Positions 35,855 through 44,067 of a DNA stretch of 64,000 nucleotides are shown in pieces. Source of the stretch: DAOUJW01 sp034422115 (lineage in GTDB: Bacteria > Chloroflexota > Dehalococcoidia > Lucifugimonadales > UBA2985); the NCBI GenBank assembly GCA_034422115.1, contig DAOUJW010000009.1, forward strand, positions 1 to 64,000. Reading direction: 5' to 3'. A program made the translations under genes and the position numbers. Each line of letters opens with the position of its first letter. Position 1 is the stretch's first letter. The notes beneath the pieces were generated by a model. The model saw only the letters and a list, made by a program, of their open reading frames with translations. It did no database searches and was not told the origin of the DNA.

Positions 35855-36196
35855 TCAAACATCAGACCTCACGGCGTTCGCCGATTGCCGGATTACTTCT
35901 GCTATCCAGGCATTGAGGCTCTTGCCCTCCGTCTCCGCAGCCAGCGCCGCGTCTCTGTGCAAGTCAGACGGTATCCGAAGAGGTATCCTGCCGCTGAAGG
36001 GCTTGTCCGGCTCCTGGCCTCTTTCAGCGCACATAGCCAGGTAGTCGTCTATCGAAAACTGCATTTCCGCTCGCAGGCTCTCAATTGAAGTCCCCTCAAA
36101 AAAGATCACGTCGCGCGTACCTATGACCTCTCCGTGAAACACTGACGCCTCGTCATCGTATGTAATCCTCGCCTGGTATCCCCTGTATTTCATCAT
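35855..36196 (-). CDS. HicB-family antitoxin-like protein, no HicA partner
   Basis: A 113-residue HicB-like protein. N-terminal partial RNase-H-like fold YRGYQARITYDDEASVFHGE, then FEGTSIESLRAEMQFSIDDYL, and a C-terminal ribbon-helix-helix ending (IRIPSDLHRDAALAAETEGK then LNAWIAEVI). This matches the HicB long form. No hicA toxin is visible on either side (downstream is lpd in the same direction; upstream is a non-coding gap), so it is an orphan regulator or a relic. Confidence 0.8.
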   Translation of the reverse strand: MMKYRGYQARITYDDEASVFHGEVIGTRDVIFFEGTSIESLRAEMQFSIDDYLAMCAERGQEPDKPFSGRIPLRIPSDLHRDAALAAETEGKSLNAWIAEVIRQSANAVRSDV

Positions 36197-36347
36197 GGCT
36201 CTACTCCGGCTTCTGTGTCATATCGCTACCAGCCAGATTCTGAAACCGCCCTCAGTGAGTGGGCCATCCCGTTTGACATTCCGTCTGCGACGGCATAGGG
36301 TATTTGGAGTATAGCAAGAGAGAACGACTCAAACCAGGAGCCACACT

Positions 36348-37652
36348 ATGACTTACAGGAACCCGCCCAGCGCCGAGGAACAGGCCCTGCTGGAGAGAGC
36401 GCGCCGCCACCTGCCGGGCGGACAACTCGGCAACGTGACCACGGCCTTCGAGGACGGCTTTATTGTAAGAGAAGGCCGCGGCTCCAAGCTGTACGACTTC
36501 AGCGGCAACGAGTACATCGACTACCTGATGGGGTCCGGCCCCATGATCCTGGGCCACGCGCACCCGGCCGTGCTGGACGCCGTGCGCGATGCGCTTGCCC
36601 AGGGCAGCACCTACTTCCTCACCAGCGCCGCGGCCATCGAGCTTGCGGAGGAGGTGTGCCGCGCCGTGCCCTGCGCCGAAAAGCTGCGCTTCACCACCAG
36701 CGGCACCGACGCCACTTTCCAGTGCCTGCGGGCGGCGCGGGCCTTCACCAAACGTGACAAAATCCTCAAGTTCGAGGGCGGGTATCACGGCACCCACGAC
36801 TACGCCCTGATGAGTATGTCCCCCTCCAGGCTGCTGGACTTCCCGGAGCCACTGCCCGGCTCCGCCGGAATCCCCGACGCCATACGCGAAACGGTGCTCA
36901 TAGCGCCCTTCAACAAGCTGGAGGAGACGGAGCGCATAATCTCGGAGAACCGGGACGAGCTCGGAGCCGTCATCCTGGAGCCTGTCCAGCGCATCCTGCC
37001 ACCGGCCCCCGGCTTCCTAGAGGGCCTTCGGGAGATTACCGCCCGCTACGACATCCCCCTGATATTCGACGAGGTGGTCACGGGCTTCCGCCTTGCCTAC
37101 GGCGGGGCGCAGGAATGGTACGGCGTGCAGCCGGACCTGGCCGCCATTGGCAAGGTCGTGGGCGGGGGGTACCCCCTGGCGGCGGTGTGCGGCCGAGCGG
37201 ACATCATGCGACACTACGACGCCACCGAGTCGCAGGGAGAGGAGTTCATACCCCAGATTGGCACTCTCAACGGCAACCCCATAGCCGCCGTCGCAGGCCT
37301 GGCCACCCTGGCGGAGCTGAGAAAGCCCGGGGCCTACGAGCGGCTGCGGGCCACCGGCCATCGGCTGCGGAAGGCGCTGGAGGAGGCGCTGCGCCAGGCG
37401 GAGGTCCCGGCCCAGGTCATCGGCAATGACACGGTCTTTGACGTGTATTTCACCGACCAGGAGATCACCGACTATCGCTCTACGCTCTCGGCCTCAAGCG
37501 AGACCATGCAGCGATTCAATCGCCTGCTGCTGGCGAGGGGCGTTGTGAAGGGGAACCAGAAATTTTACATGTCCCTGGCCCACACGGAGGAGGACGTTCA
37601 GGCCACAATCCGGGCTTTCAGGGACGTGGCGGAGCAGCTGAGGACGGGGTAG
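36348..37652 (+). CDS. Glutamate-1-semialdehyde aminotransferase-like enzyme
   Basis: A class III PLP aminotransferase of 434 residues closest to HemL. Landmarks are the N-terminal LPGGQLGNVTT, TSGTDATFQCLRAARAFT, FEGGYHGTHDYAL, LIFDEVVTGFRLAYGGAQ and the PLP lysine in AIGKVVGGGYPLAAV. True HemL proteins usually have a shorter, differently worded PLP region, and several SAR202-type genomes carry many HemL-like paralogues, so a role outside tetrapyrrole synthesis is possible. A TTGACA (36273-36278) lies upstream; a hairpin follows the stop. Confidence 0.8.
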   Translation: MTYRNPPSAEEQALLERARRHLPGGQLGNVTTAFEDGFIVREGRGSKLYDFSGNEYIDYLMGSGPMILGHAHPAVLDAVRDALAQGSTYFLTSAAAIELAEEVCRAVPCAEKLRFTTSGTDATFQCLRAARAFTKRDKILKFEGGYHGTHDYALMSMSPSRLLDFPEPLPGSAGIPDAIRETVLIAPFNKLEETERIISENRDELGAVILEPVQRILPPAPGFLEGLREITARYDIPLIFDEVVTGFRLAYGGAQEWYGVQPDLAAIGKVVGGGYPLAAVCGRADIMRHYDATESQGEEFIPQIGTLNGNPIAAVAGLATLAELRKPGAYERLRATGHRLRKALEEALRQAEVPAQVIGNDTVFDVYFTDQEITDYRSTLSASSETMQRFNRLLLARGVVKGNQKFYMSLAHTEEDVQATIRAFRDVAEQLRTG

Positions 37653-37656
37653 CAAA

Positions 37657-37690
37657 AGGGCTGGACGCGCCTGCTGACGAGTCCAGCCCT
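37657..37690 (+). terminator. Hairpin after hemL-like gene, terminator-like
   Basis: Perfect 10-bp arms AGGGCTGGAC (37657-37666) and GTCCAGCCCT (37681-37690) with a 14-base loop, starting five bases after the stop codon. No clean T-run follows, so it may be an mRNA-stabilising or weak terminator structure. Confidence 0.5.
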
Positions 37691-37708
37691 CAAATCTACT
37701 TTCACCCC

Positions 37709-37733
37709 GTCATTCCTGCGGAAGCAGGAATCT
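37709..37733. repeat. Half-unit of the GTCATTCC palindromic repeat
   Basis: GTCATTCCTGCGGAAGCAGG plus AATC, the same end module seen at 2300-2396 and 12067-12137, here without the second end. Sits in the 116-bp gap between the hemL-like gene and moaD. Confidence 0.6.
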
Positions 37734-37768
37734 AAAGGCGGATTCAGCGGTTCCCTAAGGCTACTGGA

Positions 37769-38032
37769 TCAGCCTCCTGATATCGCCGGGAGGAAGTGTA
37801 TCTCGCTGTTCTCCTGGACCTTCTCAAGCATACCCAGGTTTGCCGTCTCCCCGTCTATGATGACGGCAATGCCGGGCATGATGTCGTCCTCGTAGCACAG
37901 CTCCTCTTTGATTCCCGGGAACTCCTTCTCCAGGTTGTTCAGAATCTGGCGCACGGTGGCGCCGCCAACCTGCACCTGCTCCTGGCCTTTGGTTATACTC
38001 TGCATTCTGGGGGGAATCCACACCTCTGCCAT
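37769..38032 (-). CDS. MoaD/ThiS-family sulfur carrier protein
   Basis: An 87-residue ubiquitin-fold protein ending in the diagnostic Gly-Gly (HFLPAISGG), which is adenylated and thiocarboxylated when the protein donates sulfur, classically in molybdopterin synthesis. The EVWIPPRMQSITKGQEQVQV start and VRQILNNLEKEFPGI helix fit. It begins 2 bp after the molybdenum hydroxylase gene, so it probably serves that enzyme's cofactor, though other thiocarboxylate uses are possible. Confidence 0.85.
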   Translation of the reverse strand: MAEVWIPPRMQSITKGQEQVQVGGATVRQILNNLEKEFPGIKEELCYEDDIMPGIAVIIDGETANLGMLEKVQENSEIHFLPAISGG

Positions 38033-38034
38033 AT

Positions 38035-40353
38035 CTAGCTCCCGGAGCCGTTCTTCTCTTCCAGGGCCTCCAGTATCCGCCCTGGCGACATGGGAAGCTG
38101 CGTCATCCTCACGCCTATGGCGTCCTGGACGGCGTTGGCAATGGCCGCCATGGGAGGGACCAGTGGAAGCTCCGCCACGCCGCGTATCGCGAATGGGTGG
38201 CCGCCGTGGGGCACCTCGACGATGACGGTGTCGATCATGGGCAGGTCAAGGCTGGTGGGCATCCTGTAGTCCAGGAAGCTGGAGTTCATCATCTGGCCGT
38301 TCTCGTTGAAGAAATACTCTTCGTTGAGCGCCCAGCCGATGCCCTGCACCGCTCCGCCCTGAATCTGGCCCTCCACGTAGCTCGGGTGAATGGCCTTGCC
38401 GCAGTCCTGGACGGCGGTGTAGCGAAGTATGTCGACCTTGCCCGTCTCCGGGTCAACCTCCACGTCCACAATGTGGGTGGCGAAGGCGTTGCCGTTGCGA
38501 CGGTCGTTGACCGTGGCCCTGCCGACAATGGGGCCGCCGTTGTTGTTCAGCCTCTCGGCCATGTCCTTGAAGCTGATGCGCAGGTCGGGGTCGTCCCTGT
38601 GGCTCAGCACGCCGTCCTGGTACTCCACGTTGTCCAGGGAGGTCTCCCAGACGGTGGCGGCCCGCTGCATCATCTGTCGCTTGATGTCCTGGGCGGCCTC
38701 GTAGCAGGCCAGCCCCGTCTTGTAGGCAACGCTGCTTCCTCCCGTGGGAGAGGTGAAGCCGATGGAGTCGGTGTCCCCGACGGAGGGCTTCACGTCCTCG
38801 ACCGGGATGCCCAGCACCTCGGCCAGCTGCATGGCGACCACGACCCTGGTGCCGCCGATGTCCGGCGAACCCTCAACCAGGCTGACCGTGCCGTCCGGGT
38901 TGACGCTGGCGATGGCGCTGGCGGGCCCGCCGCCGTTGCCCCAGAAGCCGCTCGCGACTCCCCTGCCCTTGTAGGCCCCCTCCAGGGGCGCGGAGTAGTG
39001 GGGGTGGTCTCTGGTGGCCTCAAGGGTCTCCACGTTGCCAATGGTCCCGAACACCGGGCCCACAATCTGCCGGGTTCCCTCCTTGGAGGCGTTGAGCAGC
39101 CTGAACTCCAGGGGGTCCATTCCTATCTGCTCGCAGATGTCGTCAACCACCTGCTCTACCGCGAAGGCCGCTGCGGGAGCGCCGGGCGCCCTGTACGCCG
39201 CAACCTTTGGCTTGTTCACAACCACGTCAACGGCGTCGATGTAGCCGTTGGGGATGTCGTAGGGCGCGAACATGCACCGAGCGCCGCCGCCAACCGGCGA
39301 ACCGGGGAACGCCCCCGCCTCGTAGACCAGCTTGGTCTCGGCTGCGGTGATTCGACCGTCCTTGGTAGCCCCCATCTTCACCCAGATGTTGGTGCCGGAC
39401 GTGGGACCTGTGCCCTCGAACACCTCGATTCGGTTCATGGTTACCTTGACCGGCTGCCTGGACTTGCGGGAGAGGGCCGCGGCCACCGGCTCAACGTAGG
39501 TGATGGTCTTCCCGCCAAACCCGCCGCCAATCTCCATGGGAATGCACTTCACCCTGGAGACGGACACCCCCAGCAGCTTGGCCGTCTGCTCGCGCATGGC
39601 GAACTGCCCTTGGCTGCTGGACCAGACGGTTATGTTGCCCTCGTCTCCCCATAGCGCCGTGGCCGTGTGCGGCTCGATGTAGCCCTGGTGCACGGCCTCC
39701 GTGCTGAACTCCCGCTCCACGATTACGTCCGCCTCCTGGAACCCCTTTTCGATGTCGCCCAGGCGGTGCTCGAAGTGCTTGCAGACGTTGGAGCCGCCCG
39801 TGCCATCGTCACTGGTGCCGCCGGCGCCCATCGCCTCCGCCACGGTGACAAGGCCGTCGTGCAGCAACGGGGCGTCGTCTTTCATTGCGTCCTTCGCCCT
39901 GAGCACCGGAGTCAGCACCTCGTACTCAACGTTGATGAGGGCAAGGGCCTCCTCCGCGACGTGCTGGCTGGTGGCGGCTACGGCGGCAATGGCGTGGCCC
40001 TTGTACAGCGCCTTCTCATGGGCCATGCAGTTCCTGCTCATAAAGCCGATGTTCCTGATCTCACCCTCAGCGACGTCGGCCGCCCTGGCGGAGATCTGCA
40101 CAAAGTCCTTGTGAGTCACCACGGCCTTGATCCCGGGCAGGGCCTCCGCCTTGCTGGTGTCTATGGACTTGATCCTGGCGTGGGCGTGGGGGCTCCTGAG
40201 AATCTTGCCGTAGAGCAGCCCAGGCAGGTTGATGTCTGCGCCGTACTGGGCGCGGCCCGTGACCTTGTCCAGGCCGTCGTGGCGAATGGGCCTGGTGCCG
40301 ACCACGTTGTACTCCTGGTTCGAAAGAACGATATTCGGCTTGTAATCCAGCAT
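38035..40353 (-). CDS. Xanthine dehydrogenase/CoxL-family molybdenum subunit
   Basis: Large, molybdopterin-binding subunit of an aldehyde oxidase/xanthine dehydrogenase-family hydroxylase, 772 residues from the ATG with AGGAGGG upstream. Visible are GRAQYGADINLPGLLYGKIL, the GGGFGGK loop, AYRAPGAPAAAFAVEQV, TGGSSVAYKTG and the C-terminal GVAELPLVPPMAAIANAV with the catalytic Glu. The AYRCSFR-type loop of true CO dehydrogenases is absent, so CO is unlikely; the substrate is unknown. No FAD or 2Fe-2S subunit gene is adjacent, only moaD. Confidence 0.88.
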   Translation of the reverse strand: MLDYKPNIVLSNQEYNVVGTRPIRHDGLDKVTGRAQYGADINLPGLLYGKILRSPHAHARIKSIDTSKAEALPGIKAVVTHKDFVQISARAADVAEGEIRNIGFMSRNCMAHEKALYKGHAIAAVAATSQHVAEEALALINVEYEVLTPVLRAKDAMKDDAPLLHDGLVTVAEAMGAGGTSDDGTGGSNVCKHFEHRLGDIEKGFQEADVIVEREFSTEAVHQGYIEPHTATALWGDEGNITVWSSSQGQFAMREQTAKLLGVSVSRVKCIPMEIGGGFGGKTITYVEPVAAALSRKSRQPVKVTMNRIEVFEGTGPTSGTNIWVKMGATKDGRITAAETKLVYEAGAFPGSPVGGGARCMFAPYDIPNGYIDAVDVVVNKPKVAAYRAPGAPAAAFAVEQVVDDICEQIGMDPLEFRLLNASKEGTRQIVGPVFGTIGNVETLEATRDHPHYSAPLEGAYKGRGVASGFWGNGGGPASAIASVNPDGTVSLVEGSPDIGGTRVVVAMQLAEVLGIPVEDVKPSVGDTDSIGFTSPTGGSSVAYKTGLACYEAAQDIKRQMMQRAATVWETSLDNVEYQDGVLSHRDDPDLRISFKDMAERLNNNGGPIVGRATVNDRRNGNAFATHIVDVEVDPETGKVDILRYTAVQDCGKAIHPSYVEGQIQGGAVQGIGWALNEEYFFNENGQMMNSSFLDYRMPTSLDLPMIDTVIVEVPHGGHPFAIRGVAELPLVPPMAAIANAVQDAIGVRMTQLPMSPGRILEALEEKNGSGS

Positions 40354-40510
40354 AATCCCTCCTAAATCTTGGCTACAGAGATTCCGTGATGCGTCAAAGA
40401 GTGGACTCAACGCCTAATTTACCACAATCCGCCCATCTCAACCAGTCTACGACAACGCAGGTATTCTCTATGTGTTACTAACGCCAACGCTGTTTGTGCA
40501 CCACTACTTT

Positions 40511-40784
40511 CCCGCTCATGGTGAGCTTGTCGAACCAGAGCGGGAAGACAGCGGGCGTAGTGTGCGGACCCCGCTCACCCTTCGACAAGCTCAGGATGAG
40601 CGGTATGAACTGATAATACCAACACACACCGGAACACCACAACGCACCCCCGCGAACGGGTTTCGCTGTGTAAAGACCTCTTCCCCCTTTGAGGGGGAAG
40701 ACTGAGATGGGGGTGAATTCGATGGCGTACGAAGCATCCTCTTGCCCCCATCCTGACCTTCCCCTGCAAGCGAGGGAAGGGATC
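40511..40784. repeat. Composite intergenic palindromic repeats
   Basis: The 436-bp gap between coxL and the Tag-like gene is non-coding and repeat-built. 40511-40603 is an inverted pair, CCCGCTCATGGTGAGCTTGT at the left and GACAAGCTCAGGATGAGCGG at the right. 40678-40784 is a second type, (TTCCCCCTTTGAGGGGGAAG then a GATGGGGG/CCCCCATC pair and CTTCCCCTGCAAGCGAGGG). Copies of the first recur at 55456-55506 and 57305-57402, of the second at 52439-52480. No gene seen. Confidence 0.7.
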
Positions 40785-40789
40785 TAAGG

Positions 40790-41290
40790 CTAAGGCTGGG
40801 TCGGGATGCGGCCGGAGGCCATGAGCCACATGCGGGCTATCTCCGGCCCAATGAACTTGAAGGTGGCCCTGAGCTCCTTCTGAAGGGCCGACAGGTCGCT
40901 GCCGGGCAGCACGCGATAGAACCAGTTGCAGAACCCGCCGTGCTCCTCCTGCAATCCCTGGATGATACGGGCGTTGTCAATGCACGCCTCTATCTTCTTG
41001 CGATTGCGGACTATGGCCGCGTCCTGGAGCAGGCGGTCCACGTCCGGCGGGCCCATGGCCGCCACCTCGTCTATGCGCCAGCCGTTGAAGGCGTTGCGGA
41101 AGGCGTCCCGCTTGGTCAGGATCATGTGCCAGTTGAGGCCCGCCTGGAATATCTGGAGGCTCATGACCTCAAAGAGGGTGTTGTCGTCCTCCGTGGGCCT
41201 GCCCCAAATCTCCCGGGCGTACCACTCCCTTAGTGGGTTGCCCCTGGCCCACTCCTCTATCTCGCTTCTGTCTTCATCAGCCGAGACCAA
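40790..41290 (-). CDS. DNA-3-methyladenine glycosylase I-like protein
   Basis: A 166-residue Tag-family protein: EIWGRPTEDDNTLFEVMSLQ, GLNWHMILTKRDAFRNAF, then the diagnostic RLLQDAAIVRNRKKIEACI and TFKFIGPEIARMWLMASG. Canonical Tag binds zinc through an N-terminal Cys and His plus a C-terminal His and Cys; the first residues and the C-terminal HxxxC end are missing here, so it is a zinc-less or shortened variant. Starts at TTG with GGGAGG five bases upstream. Possible role in removing alkylated adenine. Confidence 0.8.
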   Translation of the reverse strand: MVSADEDRSEIEEWARGNPLREWYAREIWGRPTEDDNTLFEVMSLQIFQAGLNWHMILTKRDAFRNAFNGWRIDEVAAMGPPDVDRLLQDAAIVRNRKKIEACIDNARIIQGLQEEHGGFCNWFYRVLPGSDLSALQKELRATFKFIGPEIARMWLMASGRIPTQP

Positions 41291-41312
41291 GCTGCCCTCC
41301 CGTCATGGGTGT

Positions 41313-41597
41313 CTAGTACACGTCCAGGGTGAACGCCATGCCCGCGGGCGACTCCTTGAAGTCGAGCACAGCCTTGGTCAGACTGTCCACCAGGCCGGCG
41401 TCCATCAGCAGAATGTTCATGCCCTCGTAGGAGACCACGTAGTCGTCGCTTCCCTGGTCGTCTATGACAATCCCGAAGTCGCCCTCGCCCTTCCAGACCG
41501 GGGGCATGGCCAGCCTCAGCATCTTGCCGGGGGCCATAGTGCGCGTCTCCACTATGCGCTTCAACTCCTCTTTTGCCTTGTCAGTTACGGTTACCAT
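41313..41597 (-). CDS. HesB/IscA-like protein lacking cysteines
   Basis: A 94-residue protein with the A-type carrier layout: VTDKAKEELKRIVETRTMAP, MLRLAMPPVWKGEGDFGIVI, YEGMNILLMDAGLVDSL, and GMAFTLDVY. Genuine IscA/ErpA proteins bind clusters through three cysteines (one central, CGC at the end); this one contains no cysteine at all, so it cannot bind Fe-S in the known way. Similar Cys-less homologues are structural or regulatory proteins of unknown role. It follows the coxL/Tag side of the cluster. Confidence 0.72.
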   Translation of the reverse strand: MVTVTDKAKEELKRIVETRTMAPGKMLRLAMPPVWKGEGDFGIVIDDQGSDDYVVSYEGMNILLMDAGLVDSLTKAVLDFKESPAGMAFTLDVY

Positions 41598-41717
41598 TGA
41601 AGTGCTATGAACCCTATCGTCTTGTATATTCTACAAGGGACTATGGCTGTGTACAGGATGTCCACCTTTCGTAAGGATACGCCAACTCTGGACAGTGCGC
41701 AAATGATTGAGAAGAGG

Positions 41718-41862
41718 TTGACAAAGGCGCTACTTACCGATAATCTTGACTTATCTGCTCCCCGCCCGCTGGATATTGGCTTAGCCGTATCCCTGGGCGG
41801 TGTTTTTTGTTATGCGCACTGTCATCCTGATAGACAGACAAAACCTCTATCATTTGGCCTAA
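41718..41862 (+). pseudogene. Decayed second copy of the NYN leader and gene start
   Basis: Promoter TTGACA (41718-41723), 17 bp, TAATCT (41741-41746). After 14 bases comes the hairpin 41761-41802 (arms CCCGCCCG..GGATA and TATCC..TGGGCGG), six T (41803-41808), GTT, then ATG at 41812. Codons read MRTVILIDRQNLYHLA and stop at TAA 41860-41862, matching MRTLVLIDGQNLYHLA of the intact gene at 23795, with Gly changed to Arg in the acidic motif. The remaining coding sequence is gone. The span 41598-41717 upstream shows no convincing gene. Confidence 0.75.
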
Positions 41863-41954
41863 ACCCTTTGCTCAAGGCAACCATTGCCCAAAACCAAAGA
41901 ATGGTACACGATTCTTAATTTCCTTACAGTTTGTGCAAAACGGCACAAAAGGTA

Positions 41955-41983
41955 TTGACGCCCTTGTTGGATGTACTTAAAAT
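41955..41983 (+). promoter_or_regulatory. Promoter of the marR-efflux cluster
   Basis: TTGACG (41955-41960), 17-bp spacer, TAAAAT (41978-41983), 67 bases before the marR ATG. The intervening AT-rich leader is a likely site for MarR autoregulation; no clear palindrome was picked out. Confidence 0.65.
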
Positions 41984-42049
41984 GTTCAAATTAGGTGAAA
42001 TATCATAGCCTCAAAAAATATCTTACAGAGTTCTTAACGGTAGCGTGAA

Positions 42050-42547
42050 ATGACAGTTGGCGAAGAGCAGGCAGCCAAGGAGTACCTGCTTTCCAGGGTA
42101 CTCGACATATTTGAGGAGGTGACGCGCTCCGGGCCCTACAGCGTGTCCCAGGAGTGGTTCACCCTGGACCTCACTATGCCCCAGGTCAGGGTGCTGTTCC
42201 TGCTGCTACAGGATGGGCAGGTCCGTATGAGCGGACTCGCCTCAACGCTGGACGTGTCCATGTCCAGCGCCACGGGACTTGTGGACCGGCTGGTGGACAA
42301 GGAGTTGGTCAGCCGGTGGCCCGACCCGGAGGACCGCCGCTCGGTGCTCTGCGCCCTTACCGAGGACGGCCGCGAGATGGCCCAACGGCTGCTGGCAGAC
42401 AGACGTCACAGGTGGGAGGAGCGTCTGATGCCCATGTCCGAGGACGACCTTGAGAAGGTGTGCGAGGCCATGGAGCTTGTGCTCACCGCCACCCGCCGGG
42501 CAAACGCCGAGTTGGAGCAGGCGACGGCAGGAACGGTGGGACGTTAG
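42050..42547 (+). CDS. MarR-family transcriptional regulator
   Basis: A 165-residue winged-helix repressor. The DNA-recognition region VRMSGLASTLDVSMSSATGL and the wing DPEDRRSVLCALTEDGREMA (DRR motif) are typical. The N-terminal helices include LTMPQVRVLFLLLQDG. It heads a same-strand series of three MFS genes and one ABC exporter, so it probably senses a toxic aromatic or drug-like compound and controls their expression. Ligand unknown. Confidence 0.9.
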   Translation: MTVGEEQAAKEYLLSRVLDIFEEVTRSGPYSVSQEWFTLDLTMPQVRVLFLLLQDGQVRMSGLASTLDVSMSSATGLVDRLVDKELVSRWPDPEDRRSVLCALTEDGREMAQRLLADRRHRWEERLMPMSEDDLEKVCEAMELVLTATRRANAELEQATAGTVGR

Positions 42548-42617
42548 CCCATGTAACCGGGCGTTGCAGACTTGAACTTTGACAAACCGAAACGCGGATA
42601 GCTTTTAAGGAGCTTCC

Positions 42618-44048
42618 ATGTGGAGACCGACTAGGAAAAAGACCACGGAGCGGGACGAGGATACCCCGGTCGCCGAGGCCCTGGACGGAGGCAACGGCCG
42701 CGCGGGCGGCGCGCCCCCGGCGAGGGGCGGCCCCGGAGGCGGTGGCATGCCCCCAATGGGCATGGGTGGCGGCGGCATGGGTATGGGAGGCGGAGGGCCG
42801 GTCTCCTTCAAGAACCTGACCACCTTCACGTCCTTCAAGTATCCCGTATTCCGCCTCTACTACGGCGCTATGGTGGGCCAGATGGCCGCCATGAACATGC
42901 AGATGGTCGCACGCACCCTGCTCATCTACCACCTGACCGGGTCCGGCGCAGCCTTGGGGCTCATGGCACTGGCAAACGCCGCGCCCATGCTATTTTTCTC
43001 CCTCTTCGGCGGGGTTATCGCCGACCGCGTTCAGAAGAAGTACGTTCTGTGGGTTGGGCAGGCCGTTTCAGCGCTAATCTCTCTGGGAGTCGCGGTGACT
43101 CTGATCCTCGGGCTGATGAGCGAGGAGCGAGCCGGCTCCTGGCTGATACTAATTATAGCCGCCCTCATGCAGGGGACCGTTATGGGCCTCATGATGCCCT
43201 CCCGCCAGGCCATGATCGCCGAGATCGTGGGGCAGGAGGAGCTGATGAACGCGGTGGCCCTCAACACCTTCGGGATGAACGCCATGCGCCTCCTGGCCCC
43301 CGTGCCGGTGGGATTCATCATCTTCCTGTACGGTTACGAGGCCGTCTACTTGCTGATGACAGCCATGTACGTCATCGCCGTCGTCTTCATCAGCCTCATG
43401 CCCAAGACCGGAACGGTATCGCTCCGAGGCCGCGGTGCAATGCGGGACGTGGTTGACGGCCTGAAGTACGTTAAGGGCGAAAAAATCATCTTCATGGTGC
43501 TCTTCGTCATCTTCATAGTGACCCTGCTGTCAATGCCCTACATGATGCTCCTGCCGGCGTTGACCGAAGACATTCTCGGCATAGATGAAAGGGGCTACGG
43601 ATTCCTCCTCATGGTCTCCGGCGTAGGAGCGATGCTTGGCTCCATTGTCCTGGCGTCGCTGCCCAACAAGAAGCGGGGCCTGATGCTGATAGTCGGCAGC
43701 CTTGTGCTCGGCGTGGCTCTGGTGGGGATGTTCTTCGCCCCATCCTGGTTCCCGCCAATCGGTCTTCCCCTGGCCTTCGGCTTCATCTTCTTCGTCGGCA
43801 TTGGGCAGACGGCCCGGATGACCCTGGGCAACACCCTGCTGCAATACTACGTGCAGGACCAGTACCGTGGCCGCGTGATGAGCCTTATGATGATGGAGTT
43901 CGGCCTGACCAGCTTCGGGGTGTTCTTCGCGGGTATACTGACGGACATGATAGGCGTGCAGTGGGCGGTGGGCGGCCTGGCCATTCTCCTGATTGTCTTC
44001 TGCGTATACGCGATTCTCTTCATGCCCAGCATAAGGAAACTGGACTAG
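42618..44048 (+). CDS. MFS transporter with Gly/Met-rich N-terminus
   Basis: A 476-residue major facilitator of the MFS_3 (EntS-like) type with about 12 membrane helices starting at FRLYYGAMVGQMAAMNMQMV. The loop GGVIADRVQKKYVLW is the conserved GxxaDRxxrr signature, and NAVALNTFGMNAMRLLAP is family-typical. The first 60 residues are cytoplasmic and unusual: charged, then a Gly/Pro/Met-rich run (GGPGGGGMPPMGMGGGGMG). 70 bp after marR. Likely drug/proton antiporter. Confidence 0.87.
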   Translation: MWRPTRKKTTERDEDTPVAEALDGGNGRAGGAPPARGGPGGGGMPPMGMGGGGMGMGGGGPVSFKNLTTFTSFKYPVFRLYYGAMVGQMAAMNMQMVARTLLIYHLTGSGAALGLMALANAAPMLFFSLFGGVIADRVQKKYVLWVGQAVSALISLGVAVTLILGLMSEERAGSWLILIIAALMQGTVMGLMMPSRQAMIAEIVGQEELMNAVALNTFGMNAMRLLAPVPVGFIIFLYGYEAVYLLMTAMYVIAVVFISLMPKTGTVSLRGRGAMRDVVDGLKYVKGEKIIFMVLFVIFIVTLLSMPYMMLLPALTEDILGIDERGYGFLLMVSGVGAMLGSIVLASLPNKKRGLMLIVGSLVLGVALVGMFFAPSWFPPIGLPLAFGFIFFVGIGQTARMTLGNTLLQYYVQDQYRGRVMSLMMMEFGLTSFGVFFAGILTDMIGVQWAVGGLAILLIVFCVYAILFMPSIRKLD

Positions 44049-44067
44049 GGCGACAGGGCGGTCTACA

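Noticed and set aside
38035..40353. Aerobic CO dehydrogenase (coxL form I)
   Set aside because: The AYRCSFR active-site loop is missing; the corresponding region reads AYRAPGAP, as in other molybdenum hydroxylases.
40511..40784. CRISPR array
   Set aside because: The repeats are inverted palindromes of different types with no regular spacing and no cas genes; they match dispersed intergenic elements elsewhere in the window.
41607..41918. A 103-codon plus-strand open frame covering the decayed NYN leader
   Set aside because: It reads through the promoter, hairpin and NYN remnant in another frame, has no ribosome site and low-complexity amino-acid content; the remnant explains the sequence better.
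41950..41977. Continuation of the NYN remnant (KGID-like codons)
   Set aside because: The bases GGTATTGACGCCC resemble the KGVDVR segment, but they form the -35 region of the marR promoter and there is no further similarity.
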